64,000 bases of DNA from NCBI GenBank assembly GCA_034440635.1, contig JAOTON010001583.1:744001-808000 (forward strand), written 5' to 3'. The stretch comes from Lepas anatifera (Eukaryota > Arthropoda > Thecostraca > Lepadidae). Position numbers and translations under genes: made by a program. The notes beneath the pieces are model-generated. The model did no database searches. It had not been told where the DNA came from and saw only the letters and a list, made by a program, of their open reading frames with translations. Below, piece after piece: positions 10,901 through 25,100 of this stretch. How positions within the stretch are numbered: position 1 is the first letter of the stretch; the number at the start of each line of letters is the position of its first letter.

Positions 10901-13900
10901 GTGACCACGAGGACAGAGTTACTGCACCGCACTTGTGATCACGAGGACAGGGTTTCTACACTGCAACTGTGACCACGAGGACAGAGTTACTACACCGCAC
11001 TTGTGACCACGTGGACAGAGTTACTACACTGCACCTGTGACCACGTGGACAAAGTTTTTGCACTGCACCTGTAACCACGAGGACAGAGTTACTACACTGT
11101 ACCTGTGACCCCGCGGACAGAGATACTACACTGCTCATCCGACCACGCGGACAGAGTTACTACACTGCACCTGTGACCACGCGGACAGAGTTACTACACT
11201 GCACCTGTGACCACGCGGACAGAGTTACTACACTGCTCATCTGACCACGTGGACAGAGCTACTACACTGCACTTGTGATCACGAGGACAGAGTTACTACA
11301 CTGCACCTGTGACCACGTGGACAAAGTTTTTGCACTGCACCTGTGACCACGCGGACAGAGTTACTGCACTGCACCTGTGACCACGAGGATAGAGTTACTA
11401 CACTGCACCTGTGATCACGCGGACAGAGTTACTACACTGCACCTGTAACCACGAGGACAGAGTTACCACACTTTACCTGTGAACACACGGACAAAGTTAC
11501 TCGACTGCACATGTGACCACGCGGACAAAGTTACTGCACTGCACCTGTGACCACGCGGACAGAGTTACTGCACTGCACCTGTGACCACGAGGATAGAGTT
11601 ACTACACTGCACCTGTGATCACGCGGACAGAGTTACTACACTGCACCTGTAACCACGAGGACAGAGTTACCACACTTTACCTGTGAACACACGGACAAAG
11701 TTACTCGACTGCACATGTGACCACGCGGACAAAGTTACTGCACTGCACCTGTGGCCACGAGGACAGAGTTTCTACACCGCACTTGTGATCACTAGGACAG
11801 AGTTACTACACTGCACATGTGACCTTTCAGACAGAGTTGCTGCACTGCACCTGTGACCACGCGGACAGAGTTACCGCACTGCACCTGTAAACACGAGGAC
11901 AGAGTTACTGCACTGCACCTGTGGCCACGAGGACAAAGTTACTACACTGCACTTGTGATCACTAGGACAGAGTTACTGCACTGCACCTGTGACCACGCGG
12001 ACAGAGTTACTGCACTGCACCTGTGACCACGAGGATAGAGCTACTACACTGCACCTGTGATCACGCGGACAGAGTTACTACACTGCACCTGTAACCACGA
12101 GGACAGAGTTACCACACTTTACCTGTGAACACACGGACAAAGTTACTCGACTGCACATGTGACCACGCGGACAAAGTTACTGCACTGCACCTGTGGCCAC
12201 GAGGACAGAGTTTCTACACCGCACTTGTGATCACTAGGACAGAGTTACTACACTGCACATGTGACCTTTCAGACAGAGTTGCTGCACTGCACCTGTGACC
12301 ACGCGGACAGAGTTACCGCACTGCACCTGTAAACACGAGGACAGAGTTACTGCACTGCACCTGTGGCCACGAGGACAGAGTTACTACACTGCACTTGTGA
12401 TCACTAGGACAGAGTTACTGCACTGCACCTGTGATCACGAGGACAGAATTACTACACTGTACCTGTGACCACGAGGACAAAGTTACTTCACTGCACATGT
12501 GACCACGAGGACAGAGTTGCTACACTGCACCTGTGACCACGAGGACAGAATTACTGCACTGCACCTGTGGCCACGAGGACAGAGTTACTGCGCTGCACCT
12601 GTGACCACGCGGACAGAATTACTGCGCTGCACCTGTGACCACGCGGACAGTTACTGCAGTGCACCTGTGACCACGCGGACAGTTACTGCAGTGCACCTGT
12701 GACCACGCAGACGAAGCTAGTGCCAGTCTATGTTTGGAGGGTAGGGGTGTGGATCTATATCTCTTTGGGGGTATATGGACAATGAAATGTCGAGGTTATG
12801 TTAACACCCACACTGGAAAAGGGTCTGGCCCTAACGGTCACTGGAGGGGGACTGGTAGGCTCCACTAAGATCTCAAAAACTAAGAGGTGTAGAAAAACGC
12901 CGGTTGGGGGATGGGTGGGGACTGTGGTGATCTATATTATGGCCAATTTTCATTGACCTAGATCAATATCTTCAAGGCCAAGGTAGATCATAGATGTCAA
13001 ATCTGATCATCTTCTGGTGATGATTTTCTCAAATACATTCGTAAATAACACTGTGCAACAAAGTGATACTGTTTGTCTGTTTGACTATAGAAAAACTGAA
13101 GAGCTGAAATGCTTTCTTCGGGATGAAATGGAAATAATTGATTCATTAAGTGACCCCAATTGTATTGCAGAGCATATAGTGTCAACCTATAGAAAAGGAA
13201 TTGATAAATTTTCCTATACCTCTTCAAGAAACCGAAAAATATCATACGAGAAAAGAATGGATATCCACCGCAATTTTTCATTCTATCAACAATAAAAACA
13301 AGCTTTTCCACAAACAATTAAAATTAAGTTAGAGGCTGATAAGTTGAGGTACCAAAAATACCGCGATGTACTCAATTCAGTCATACGAAATGCAAAAAAG
13401 CAGTACTTCTTAAACGAATTTCGTAAAGTGAAAAGCGATGGAAGGAAAGCCTGGGCGACAATCGCGGCCTTAAGAAACGCTACCAAAAATAAATATAATA
13501 TCCCTTACTCTGTGATTGATCTAAAAGGTAATGAAATCATCTCACGAAGAAATTTTGCAGAAACTTTCAATAATTACTTTTCCTCTATTGGCCTCCAGCT
13601 AAAAATGGCATTCCTCTCTCAGCGAAGGATCCATTAGAATACCTACTCGAAAATGACCGATCCATGGACCTGACTTTAACAAATGAGGAAGAAGTAAGGA
13701 CAATCCTCAATAAATGGAAAAATGTTGGTGCTTGAATCGATCATATCAACACAAAATTGTTCAAAAATACGTATGAAGCGATTCTGAAATATTTGATCAA
13801 AATGTGCAATGCTTGTCTTGCCAACGGTGTGTCTCCTGATTGCTTGAAAATAGCTGTAGTCAAGCCTATTTATAAGAGTGGGGAGTACAAAAAGTTCAAT

Positions 13901-16085
13901 AATTACCGGCCAATTAGTATACTTCCATTCATCTCTAAAATACTTGAAAAAAATTATTCACATTAGACTAGAGAAATACCTCACAGAACATTCAATTATC
14001 CATCAAAATCAATTCAGTTTCCAGAAAAATAAATCAACATGTAAGCCAATTATCTTATTTCAAGATTGTGTCACGAAAAGTTTCGAAGCAATGAATATAT
14101 TGCTAGTGTTTTCATAGATTTACGAAAAGCTTTTGACACAGTTGATCATAATATTCTCCTAGACAAATTGAAAAAATATGAAATAATAAGTAATGTACAC
14201 CTCATATTGAAGTCATATCTTACAAATAGAAAACAATGCGTTGAGATTGATGGTCTTAGGTCATATCTCAAAAATATTGATATTGGTGAGCCACAAGGCT
14301 CCATCCTTGGCCCGCTTTTAGATGATTTTCATTAATGATTTATTAATGATTAATGATTATTTATTAATGATTAATGATTAATGATTATTTATTAATGATT
14401 AATGATTATTTATTAAGGATTAATAATTAATTAATGATTAATGAGCAACATTAATGGTTTTCCTTTATTAGCAACAACATGTTATGCCTGACATATGCAG
14501 ATGATACTGCTCTTCTTTTCAAGCATCAAAACTTGAGTGCCTCCAAGACAATATCACAAACACACTAGATCTAGTCTCTCAATGGTTTTGTACAAATTTA
14601 TTCTCTCTCAATACTGACAAAACCTTTATACAATGTTATTCTCCGTACAAAAAAGAAATATGCTTAAATGTGAAGATAATTGGAAAATAACTTCAAATGA
14701 GGAATGAGATTAAGAATCTCGGAATTATAATTGATCAGCAACTTAAGTTTACCGCTCATATAAATCACATTGCAAACATCATTAGTAGAAATATTGGAAT
14801 AATTAGTAGAAAAATATATTTTTCAAAGATGATCGAATAGCCTGTTTACTCTATAACTCTATTGTTCTCCCCCATCTAAATTACTGTTGCCTTCTCTGGG
14901 GGATTAACTATGAAAATCACCTTAAAATAGTTTCCCTTCAAAAAAGAGCAATGCGAGTGATTGACTGCATCTTCATTCCGCAAAGCTCCGAGCCAGTATT
15001 CAAAAAATACAGTCTCCTTAAATTGACAGATTTAGCAAAATATCAAACACTGTTGTTAGTTCACAAATTTTTGACAAGTCGGTTGCCAAATACCTTTAAT
15101 AACATATTTAGAATAATAGATCCGCCAAGCCATGATGTTAGGCATCAAAACATGCTGATTCGCCCTTTTTCAAATAGAAACTACAGATTATGTACAATTA
15201 CTCGCAATGGACAGCGGCTGTGGGATGAAGTCTTTGGCAATCGATTCAGAAATATTGAGCAAGTTCCAAAAACTATAATAAAAATGGAAAAAAATTAATA
15301 GGAGTATTTCCTAGATTCCTACCGCGCTATTTAGAACAAGTATTGCTCAAATAGTAATGTTCCCGCACTCTCCGGGCGGCTGTGTGCGCGGGGGCGTGGG
15401 GTCTCATCGATTGCGATTCATTGGGCCTTCTCCGGGGGGGCTGGGGGGAGCCTTGAATCGTTTATGCCACTGATGATATATAGTGCCACTGATGTCCCGT
15501 TAGGGACAAATGATGTTCAAACTCTGAATGGTTTCGTTCACCTGGGTCCGCCCGGATTTGTCTTGGCGGGTTGCGGCCGCGGGACCTTGCGCCCTTGCAT
15601 CTTTCATCGAACCGTAAACGTTATTGATAACGCATGTTATACATGTCAGTGGTTCAGCACCCTGTGTCGAGTCACACTGTGGTGCTCCCACGCATGACAA
15701 ACATGTAAAAAAGTCATGCTCTCATCTTCAGTCGCTCGCACCTCATCATCACTCGTCAAAATGCAAAACAGGTGAGTATAGACTGGGCGTTTTTCTGTTT
15801 CTGACACGACTCTGGCTCGACGACTAGACGAGAAAATCATTTATTCTCTCCGTTGCCCTTGAAGGCCGGTGAACAACAGGTTTCACCTAGCTTGCTGGCC
15901 CGACGGGGCAACGGAGGGAATATACTCATTCATGCTCTCATTTTCAGTCTCTCTCACCTCATCATCATCCAAAATTCAAAACGCGTCACTGTATGCTGTA
16001 TGACAGGCATTAAACAGTTCTGTGCTGTGGGTTCAGCACCCAGTGTCCCGCCGTTCATTGTGGTGTTTCCACAAAAGACAAACAT

Positions 16086-16150
<65 letters not shown>

Positions 16151-19100
16151 TGGCCAGGCTGTGGGCATAATGGGAAATACCATGATTATGCGGGAAAAAG
16201 ACGGCAACAAGCTAAATGTAGACCAGGACCATAGAGGTAAGGTCACAAAATATATTTTCTACAATTTCGGGGTCAAGGTCATTCAAGTTCATTGACCTAT
16301 GAGGTCACAATGTAGTATACTAGCCAAAATGTACACTATGACTGGTACTAACGCAAATGTTTGGTGGAAAATGAGGATTGAACTTTACCAATGACTTTTG
16401 ACCTTGAACTTTGACTTTGACCTTAACATAGAGGTACCTAAACTATGATGTCGGCATAATATACGTCAGACCGGGTAAGGTCATTTGACCGGAGGCTCTG
16501 GGGTCAATGACCTTGAAAACGTTGATATGGCCTTTGAATCGTGACTTGAACTTGACCTTGACCTTCAGGCGAGGTTACCTTAACCCTATTTCCGTCAGGC
16601 TCCCGGCTACCCCTATTTCCGGCAGGGGGCAATATCGGCCCCCTAAGATCTCGTAATCTAACCGGCCGATTTTGAAAATTCAAAGTGCTATAGATTCCCT
16701 GACGCTAAACTTTATTTTGAAAACAAGAAAATTTCAAAATTTTGATTTTTAAGGAGAAGGTCGTGCAAAATATACAATTTTTGTGTATTTTTTAGATTTT
16801 TCATAACCCTTGTCTCTGTTGTACGATTTTCACAAAACTAGTTCAGATTTACAAATAATTGACCCAAAATTTTATATACTGAGTTACGCAAAAATTCGAA
16901 ATTCAATGGCAGTTCCAGGACCAGGACTATGAGGGGAAATATATACAACCTAAAAAGTTTTTTTACGCGGATTAGAAGCCGTCATATACTGCTTGGCATC
17001 TTTGACACATAAATAAATGAGAAAAAGTGAAAACTCATCAGGGGCGGATGCAGTAAGGTAAAACAGTGGGGTAAAATACATACCAACAATATGCAAGTGG
17101 TATGCACGAGTATATTAGTCCCTCGACTAGTTAAAATTTATTTCTGATAATTTTTACCCTCCCATGGCAGCTCTGGGAAAGGGGGTGACATAGGCGGATC
17201 AAGGACTCTCGTCGTGGGGGGTGGGGGTGATTGGAAACACATTTTCAATATACAACGATATAGAGTCGCGGCGGTGATACTGGCTGGGAATATACATTTT
17301 GAAAATGTGTAGTGACTGGACACGCCTCTGGTAATCTAGAATCGGGTTATAACTATTTTGAATTTTCATATACCCAATTGTATTCGCCCTGGCACGGCTG
17401 TAAGCAGTCTTCTCACTTACTAACGTTTAGTCCTTCTTGATAACATTCCCCCAATTTTAAACTGCTGTAACCGCCCCTGATGAATACAAATAGTAACAAT
17501 TGTGAATGCACTATCACCTCACATAAAAAATGATATAATACAACCATAAAACTGGTATCAGGATCAGCAGAGACGCCTTCCTTTTACAAAGAACCCATCG
17601 CATACAATAATACTTGGTTTGTGGATAGAACCTCCCCAAAAACCCAGCCATAGCTCCGCCCCTGGTAAATATATAATCTTGAAAATTTCAGAAAACCTGC
17701 CTGTACTAGTTTTAGGAAAAGTCAGGAAGTTTCAAAGTTCTGTCGCAAGCCGTTTCGGAGATATTATCGAAAAACCTGAAGGGGGGCAATATTAGCCCCT
17801 GCCGGAAATAGGTTTAACATATCATCCCGTTTATATGGCGTTATGACGTCACCAATCGCTTTCCAATACAAGTTAACTGGTCCGATCGTGCGACTGCAGT
17901 GATCTCAAAATGCATTTCTGACTTCGAAAGCCTATAAGTCAACAATTATTCCACTGATTTTCAATATTCTTTCACCAATTGACGTGCCGTCAAATTCTAT
18001 CGAATGTAACAAAGTATCGTGTTTCGGTTACGATCGGTTCTCCGGCCACCTCGGAAAAAGAGAGTAGGGGGCCTCCGAGGCTCCCCCTCCAGTCTGCGAG
18101 TTAAAACATTCTTTAGATGTCCATGTTTGTTATTTCAATGACTTCTACTTGCTCATATGCGGTCCAAAAAGCCTGAAGAAAGGCTAAAACATACTTTTTA
18201 ATCTATTATCGCATTTGTGTATGGTGGTTGTACACATTGCTTCGAATTTGGGTACTCCCAACCATTTTGAAAAATTCTCGCCCTTGAGGGAAGGGATGGC
18301 TGGTACACTGCTGCTGCACAATTCTTTCAATGTTTATTAACACCCGCCCCAGTAGGCTTCCGATCCACCTTCACCCAAGGGAGGACTCAAACACCCCCTC
18401 CCCTTGAATTTTCCTAAATATCGTTTCTGATAACTCACATATCGGAACTTTACGAGGCCAAAACAGAACCTCTAACCCTTAGACACCGTCATCCATCGGC
18501 AGTGGAACACGAATTTCCACTCCATATAATCGCACTCTGTTGTGTCGCCCTAGATTGTGATGCAAGCATAGGCCGCTTGTTCTCCGAACCGGCTGCTGAT
18601 ACTGTCGCAGTCTGCAAAGGCGTCGACACCCTTGTGACGTCACGCAACTGATTACGTCATCAGGTGTTCATCCATGTGCGACCTTCAAAACGTCGTGTGC
18701 AATACCCCGCAGTTTACCTCTCTCCCAGCACAGTAGCTTACGGTAGACCATCTGTTTCCAATCGGGACATTATGAAGCGGTACAAAAAGATTATGACAGC
18801 AGCTTTAGTCCTCTCTGTAAGCTCTCTACATCGTAAGTTTACGCATCGGAAAATCTGAATTATGAAAGGTGAGAATTTATCACACATCAGCATGACTTTT
18901 GAGTAATAGCCAGTAATCGAAGCGTGCCGCCATTACCGATTTCCGTTAGCGCCATTTCCGTGGGAATAGTTTTGTTTTGGCGGCTGCGTCTCCGCTGCGC
19001 GCACGTCGCCCCGGCGTCAGCTGCGCCGCCGTGGGAGCCCAGGCTTCAGGCAGAGCTGCACGTGCTGTTGCTCTGTGCTGTGCTGTGCTGCCGAGCAGGA

Positions 19101-22100
19101 CTGACAGGGCGCGGGCGGCCGGCCGCCGCCCCATATGGCGCCGCGTCGCCCCCGTCCCCGCCCTCGCTTCAACCCACGGCGACGCCCACGAGCACTCGCG
19201 GTCACGGCCGCAGCCCCACACCGCCGAATCGCCAACAAAGAGGTATCCAACACAGCACTGCCGCCGCCCAGCAGCATGACTCATACCGACTCAGCCGGGT
19301 TTTCAGGGGCTTACACTGCAGCTACATCATATCAAAATTACCTGACCGCATCAGGTTGGTCATTCGTAAATTCTTTCAAAAATGGCGATAACCAATATGG
19401 CTACCTGAGCAAAAAAACTATCGTCCAAGTGTTACTCTATTTTATAGCATCATCAAAACATGTTTTAGCGTTGAATGCTGTGTGAACATAATGCTAATCA
19501 CTTTAAGAGCTGGAATAATAGTAAAATAAATGACTGAATAAATATATAATAATCACGAATAAGCTAATAAATCAATAAGCGTTTGTTTTATTTGGGTATT
19601 TGGTCGGAGAAAGCGATTCTGTGATTTCAAAAAGGTAACGCTTTTCTAGCAAGTGCCTAGTCAGTAATGGACTTCTTGTGAATACCGCAGGTAGCCAAGG
19701 CCAGGTCAGTAACGACAACATTCCAGCCCCACCAGCGTTCGGTGGCCGCGTGCCCTGTCTCCGGCGTTCCAGCCCCTCCCTGAGGTCGGCCCTCTCCCAC
19801 GGCAGGGCCGGGCGGATGTGCGGCAGATCACATGCTATGGAAACAGCCGGCTCCAGCGCCGCCATTAGGGGACAGGTGCACTATTTCCAGGCGCCACCAA
19901 TTACTGAACTGTTCACCGGCGCTGTCCGATTTGGAAGAGGGATTAACTTCGTAAGGGTACCCAGCCGACATTTATGGATGTTTGAAAGTGGGGATGAATA
20001 CATGGCTTTTTTCTGGAAACGTGACTGCTGATCTATTATACCAATTAAACCCTGATGCATCTGAGCACAAGCCCTTACATTACCCGGGAGCCGGCCTCCA
20101 GCGCCATATGCATTAAAACAAAGGATATCTAACGCTTCCCAATCTGAAGTACCGAAAAAAACAATGAACAACTTTCTGTGACCCCCTGCTATCATTATTG
20201 ATGATTCGCGTGTTTGTTCTATCCATTATTCCAAATGTTCTATTAGCTTTCCTTCATGTGTCGATATGTTGGAACTTATCTGAGTGTTCAGCAGAGCACG
20301 AAAAAAGTGCCCAAGGGTCACCTACAGAATTTCAAACCAAAGAAGTGTAACCAAACATTTTGAGGTTTGGCCCATAAATATGATTATTTTCAGACCCTTC
20401 GCGTCCCTCCAGATTTTAAATAACGTATTGACAGACCGAGCGTCAACTTCTCACGCTGAGGAGAGCACAATCATGTCTTTTCGTCACCGACTTCATCTGT
20501 TTTTGTCACCAACATTGTTGGCGGACTGGCAGATTTTTCTACCTCTGCTGTTCAGGCTGAGTTCCAGTAGCCCTCTCTTCTCAGAATCACCGTGGGCCAG
20601 GCCGGAGCGGGGCTCTGCATCTACCGCGGAGAGCTCTCGGCTAGCATGCTAATGAAAAACGAGCTTGCAAGATGAACAGATTTTCTATCTATCGTGTGTC
20701 AAAAAAACTTTTGTTCCAGTGCACCAAGTTAATATCTTGCTTAAAAACTCCAAAGATATGGCCATCATATTATCAACCTGTACGATTGTATATTTGATCA
20801 TATCAATAAGGATGGGTGTAAGATATAAAGTATATTCTTTGCATGTGTTTTTAAGGGTGACTGGATTCACGGATGACTGTTTGAATTGTGCCGTCCCAGC
20901 TTAAGGATTTTTTTATTTTTGCGCTCTCTTTCCCGGGAGCATTTTTGTGTTAGTAGCTAGTATCATTCATACAACGTACTCACACTATGTACAGAGCGGA
21001 AGTTTCCATTTGCCGGCACCCTTACGGGACAACGGCACCGCACTCGGCGGGCCACAGGCTGCTCCAGTCTCCCCAAGCCGCAGCGCCCGGCACAGGCCGA
21101 GCCCTCACATGAGGGCCGCGGGCGGGAGACCAGACCGGTGGATCACTTTAAAGGCCGATCAGGCCCGTGCACCCACAAACAGGGACGCCGGCTGGCACGG
21201 CGTTGATTCCACTGCTGCGGCGCGCACTCCCCAGTGTACCGCTATCTCCTGGGTTGGAGGCGGCCGCGGAAAAGGCTGCCACAGGTCAGCCTTGATCCAG
21301 GGGCCTTCCACACCCAAGCGTGACGCCTTTGCCAGCTGCGCCACGGGGGTGGCCAGCTTAAGGATTAATTGGCTCACAATGTTCTCAGCCTCCCGGCTTC
21401 CTTGCCAATCTCCGGATTTGGATGGGTGTGTCCAAACATTTGTACACATAGCACTGAACTGGCCGAGAAAATCATGCCCAACTTTACGAGGATGATGTGC
21501 CCATTGTACGGTACAATGACGGTGTGATTTTGGTGTCGATTAGGTGTGTGGACGCTGCTGCACAAGCTGCTTGGTAGAACCATGCAAAACAGTTTTTCGC
21601 GCTTTTCACGCAGCTTTTCCAGTATGCAGCAGAGGAAACGCTAATTTTGCGACAAAATTTTGTGTGACATAATATTGGGCTTTAAGTAACTTTTCGAAAA
21701 CGCTGCCTATTTCTAGTTCAAAACTGCAGCCATGGATTGGCGTGAAACGTAAGAACATTTACCCACAATTTTCCATTCATTTATCGTTGACTCTATCTCG
21801 AATATTGTTTTTTTGAGTGAAAACACCTTCCGGGAACGCAACACGGCTTAAAAATGTTTTACGCCATAATTTCATCCCATTATACATTGAAGGTTAGCCA
21901 TTGTGTCAAGTTTACATTCAATGTGATTGGTGAGAATGGCAGAGACACGCGGCTCTGTCTGGCGCCCCATTTTGTGCTGGGGTCAAATAGGACAAGGACA
22001 AACTGCGGTGGCCCGCAATGCTGAAGTGAACGGACCACACGAACCAAACACCGAGAGACACGCAAATGCATGGCGCATGACACGTGTCAATCGAGGCCTG

Positions 22101-25100
22101 TGAGACGAGAGCGATTGAAAGGCTTGCGCAACAGACTTAAGGAGAATGTGGCAGCTTGGTGAAATTTCAAACTGCAGTGGTTCTATGGCCATTTCTATTG
22201 ACAATAACGAGTTCAGTTGTATTGACGTATGGGTAAAAGATAAAAGAAAAGGGGGAAAATATTCAATATTTCGCATAATTTAATTTTATTTTGCCATAAA
22301 AAATGCCTCCATATCTTCTGTCATTCTGACCTGGTAATGTCTGGTGCCAGATTCAGTCTCTTTGATTTGTGCCAAAAATTGGTACGAACAATCAAACAAT
22401 TTTAGCCAAAAAAGGCAACTGCTAGCACACGAAGTGGTACACAGTTTCTGAAATTGTTCTAGACATATTAAAACATATTTCAAGTTTCAAACTACTTATT
22501 TAGAAAAAGATTATATGCATTGCTTGTCGTCACTATCAAGGGCACGTTTAGCACGAATATGAACACGCGCATTGACGGGGGTCTGAGCCACCTTCGCTTT
22601 GCCGGGGGCGGACGGGTACCCGCCCCCCCTCCTAAGATCTCGAGAACCACGCTAGGTAGCAAAAAAACGGTAAACGGCGTTGGGTATCCCATCCACTTCT
22701 CCATCGAAAATATGACGACCATTTCTTTGTCACGTCACATTTAAGGTCACTAGAGGTCAAAACATGCCGTCAAAGGGATAACATGTAAATGAAGGTTTTC
22801 GGTCATTACATCTGAGGAAGTAAAGATAGAGCAAAATAATTTAAACAATTGGAATCCTCGCAGCAAACCAAATCAAATGATGTATAATATGACCTTTCTA
22901 GGTCAAATCGGGGTCAGATAACTCATTTGACCTGACCTGAGGTCAGGTCAAGGGCAAATTAGGTAAAAATGCACATAATTAAAACTGTAAAGATAAGATC
23001 AATCTATGAAGCTAAAATAAACTCTCTATCGCCATTTGTTACCAGGTTATTTACTTAAGAATACTTCCTATGGATTTCCAATGGAGAGGTCAAGGCTCAT
23101 ACCTGACATTAGGTCACCGATATTAAAAAAATACCAGAAAATATTTTAGAGAACTCGGTAGGCCCATTATGTAGCACGAGTTTCAATCGGATAAGTTTAT
23201 CCTGTTCCGACTTATGCTATTTTGAACAGCGGGGCTTGAGCACTATTTCAAGTTCCCAAGGTCAACTCATACCACGTGACCGCCCAAAGAGAACGGGGTT
23301 GATAGGCAGCGAGTTTTACATTTGTCTTCTCGGTAAATGGAAAGTTCTGGGACAAATAAAATATCGAGCATGGGGTTTCTTGGTATGCTCTATGTAGTAT
23401 ATTAGTCGCTTATATTGGGAGGTTACAGAGGGTGTTCAGAGGTATTTATAAGTATCTGTGTTTGCGGTAACTATTTTGGCACCTTAGGTGCCACGAAATT
23501 GTGTAGGAGTAGGACTGCAATTTCACTCTATCACGCGACTATCTCATTTTGATCCCATTATGAAGCTGCCAGCTTACCTTTAATGCGTCTAGCAGAGAAG
23601 GGAATACAATCATACCTATGCACCTATGTCAGTTTTTAATACTGAGACCTTAAGGCAAATCAAATTTGAGAGGCCTTGACCATTTTCGAGATAAATAGAC
23701 TTTGTATGCTTTCATGGCAAAACAATAAAAATTATATGTATGCTATAGAATTAGCGGGACAACCTGAGTAAAAATGTGACTGCTTTGACGTATTGCGGGT
23801 TACGCAGGTAGACTAGTTGCCTTATTTGACTCTTCTGCAGTATTGTGGCCATCCGCCAATTCATGTGATATCTGCGTTGCATGTTTGCTCCAGAGTTTCT
23901 AACCATAATCGGTTTTTAATTACAATGGTGTTTGAAGTCACTAAAGGCTAATGGAGAAATTTATTCACTCTGATTCATATGTACGGTTTAATTCTGATTC
24001 CCAGTGACCTCCAGCTGTACTTATTCAAATCTGCAGCCAAAAGGTCTGGTGAAATTGAAAACTTATCAAAAGTAATCTTCTCAATTTTATCAAAAATAAG
24101 CAATAATGACCTATAGCTAGACAAATTGTGACAACCCATGAGAGAACAGTTTGAGTAAGCTGGGCGTAGTTACTCACCCCCTCGCATTTGTCGATGCACA
24201 CGTTCAGAATGCCACGGAAGAGGACATAGTTGGTCTCTGGAAACTTGAACGCCCGGAATTTGGCCCGCAGATTGTCTCCATTGCTGGTGTTGAAGTTTCC
24301 AAACAGGTACGGATCCACGGAACATCTGTGGTGGTGCACAACAGTGTTATAGAACAGAAAGGATTTTGCACGTGCCTGCTCTTGGGAAAAGCAGCATGAC
24401 TGTCATAACAACATTTTTAGGTGGTCAGATCTCTATCCTGCCTCCGGTGCCGATGCCACCATTTTCAAGGCAGTGTCAAAATGGACAAATCCGTGACTCT
24501 AGGCCTCACCACCGGGCATGTGGCTTATAATTGCAAAATAGTCTGATATGAGCAGAAGCCAACGCTTCCACACCCTCTACCACATCTGGAGCTAATTAGT
24601 TTCTCAGTCCTTCCTTTCACCAACTGTCTAGATGTGAACGCTAGGGGCAGTTGAAACCGGTTCTTACACAATTCAAAGGCAGTTGCTATGACTTCCTTCG
24701 GGGTTTCATAAAGTGACTGCAAAGAGCTGGAGGCTGTGTCGAACAGTCTCGTGCCTGCACTGACCCGTTGATGAGGAGCACCTCCTCCTGGCTCTTGGTG
24801 TCACTGACGATCATGTCGCTGACGATGATGCCATAGGTGTCGGACGATGCGGAGTCCAGGAAGATCTCCATGTCGAGCGCGGCGCCGGGTCGCACGTTGA
24901 GCGAAGTGTCGATAACCTGTCCGTCCTGCCGCACCGTCACAGACAGCTCCGGGGTCGGCGCCGTAGCCGTGATCTCCGACGTTATCTCCAGAATCCTGCC
25001 GCCGACCAAATGCGGTCCAGTGAGGTGGTGTCGAGCTCCCATCAAATTATATACTATAAATATCCGAGCTGGTGAGCTGGTAACAGAGAGACGGATTTCA

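Larger units (their letters stand above)
12956..15300 (+). mobile_element. Degenerate, AT-rich non-LTR retrotransposon (Jockey-superfamily-like)
   Basis: A plus-strand LINE lacking its endonuclease. It starts in the linker between endonuclease and reverse transcriptase, runs through RT and ends with the C-terminal segment and a short 3' end near 15300. It is much more AT-rich than its GC-richer neighbours and carries numerous frameshifts and stops. It lies inside the ZP intron, antisense to the gene, just beyond the minisatellite. It is not the same element as the LINE at 1013-3092: motifs differ (YADD here, FADD there). Confidence 0.85.
17818..22558. other. ZP intron 6, mostly unique-looking DNA
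   Basis: No exon recognised. A CpG-rich patch lies at about 18930-19290 with overlapping frames on both strands that do not look like protein. A SINE lies at about 21250-21365 (separate entry). The rest is moderately AT-rich without tandem repeats. Confidence 0.4.

Noticed and set aside
7893..12712. CRISPR-like array or coding tandem repeat
   Set aside because: Units are contiguous without unique spacers in a eukaryotic intron, and 34 bp is not a multiple of three, so frames break every one to three units.
15853..16170. Frames with long Ile-Tyr runs
   Set aside because: Translation of the (AT)n microsatellite.
18924..19485. Five overlapping frames of 86-155 residues
   Set aside because: Composition effect of a CpG-rich patch; proline/arginine/alanine-rich text without family resemblance.
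20947..21495. 182-residue plus-strand frame
   Set aside because: It overlaps a tRNA-derived SINE on the other strand and a GC-rich tract; no domain or splice context.
24420..24480. CCTGCCTCCGGTGC shared with 56725
   Set aside because: Only about 14 bases match; too short to call a repeat.
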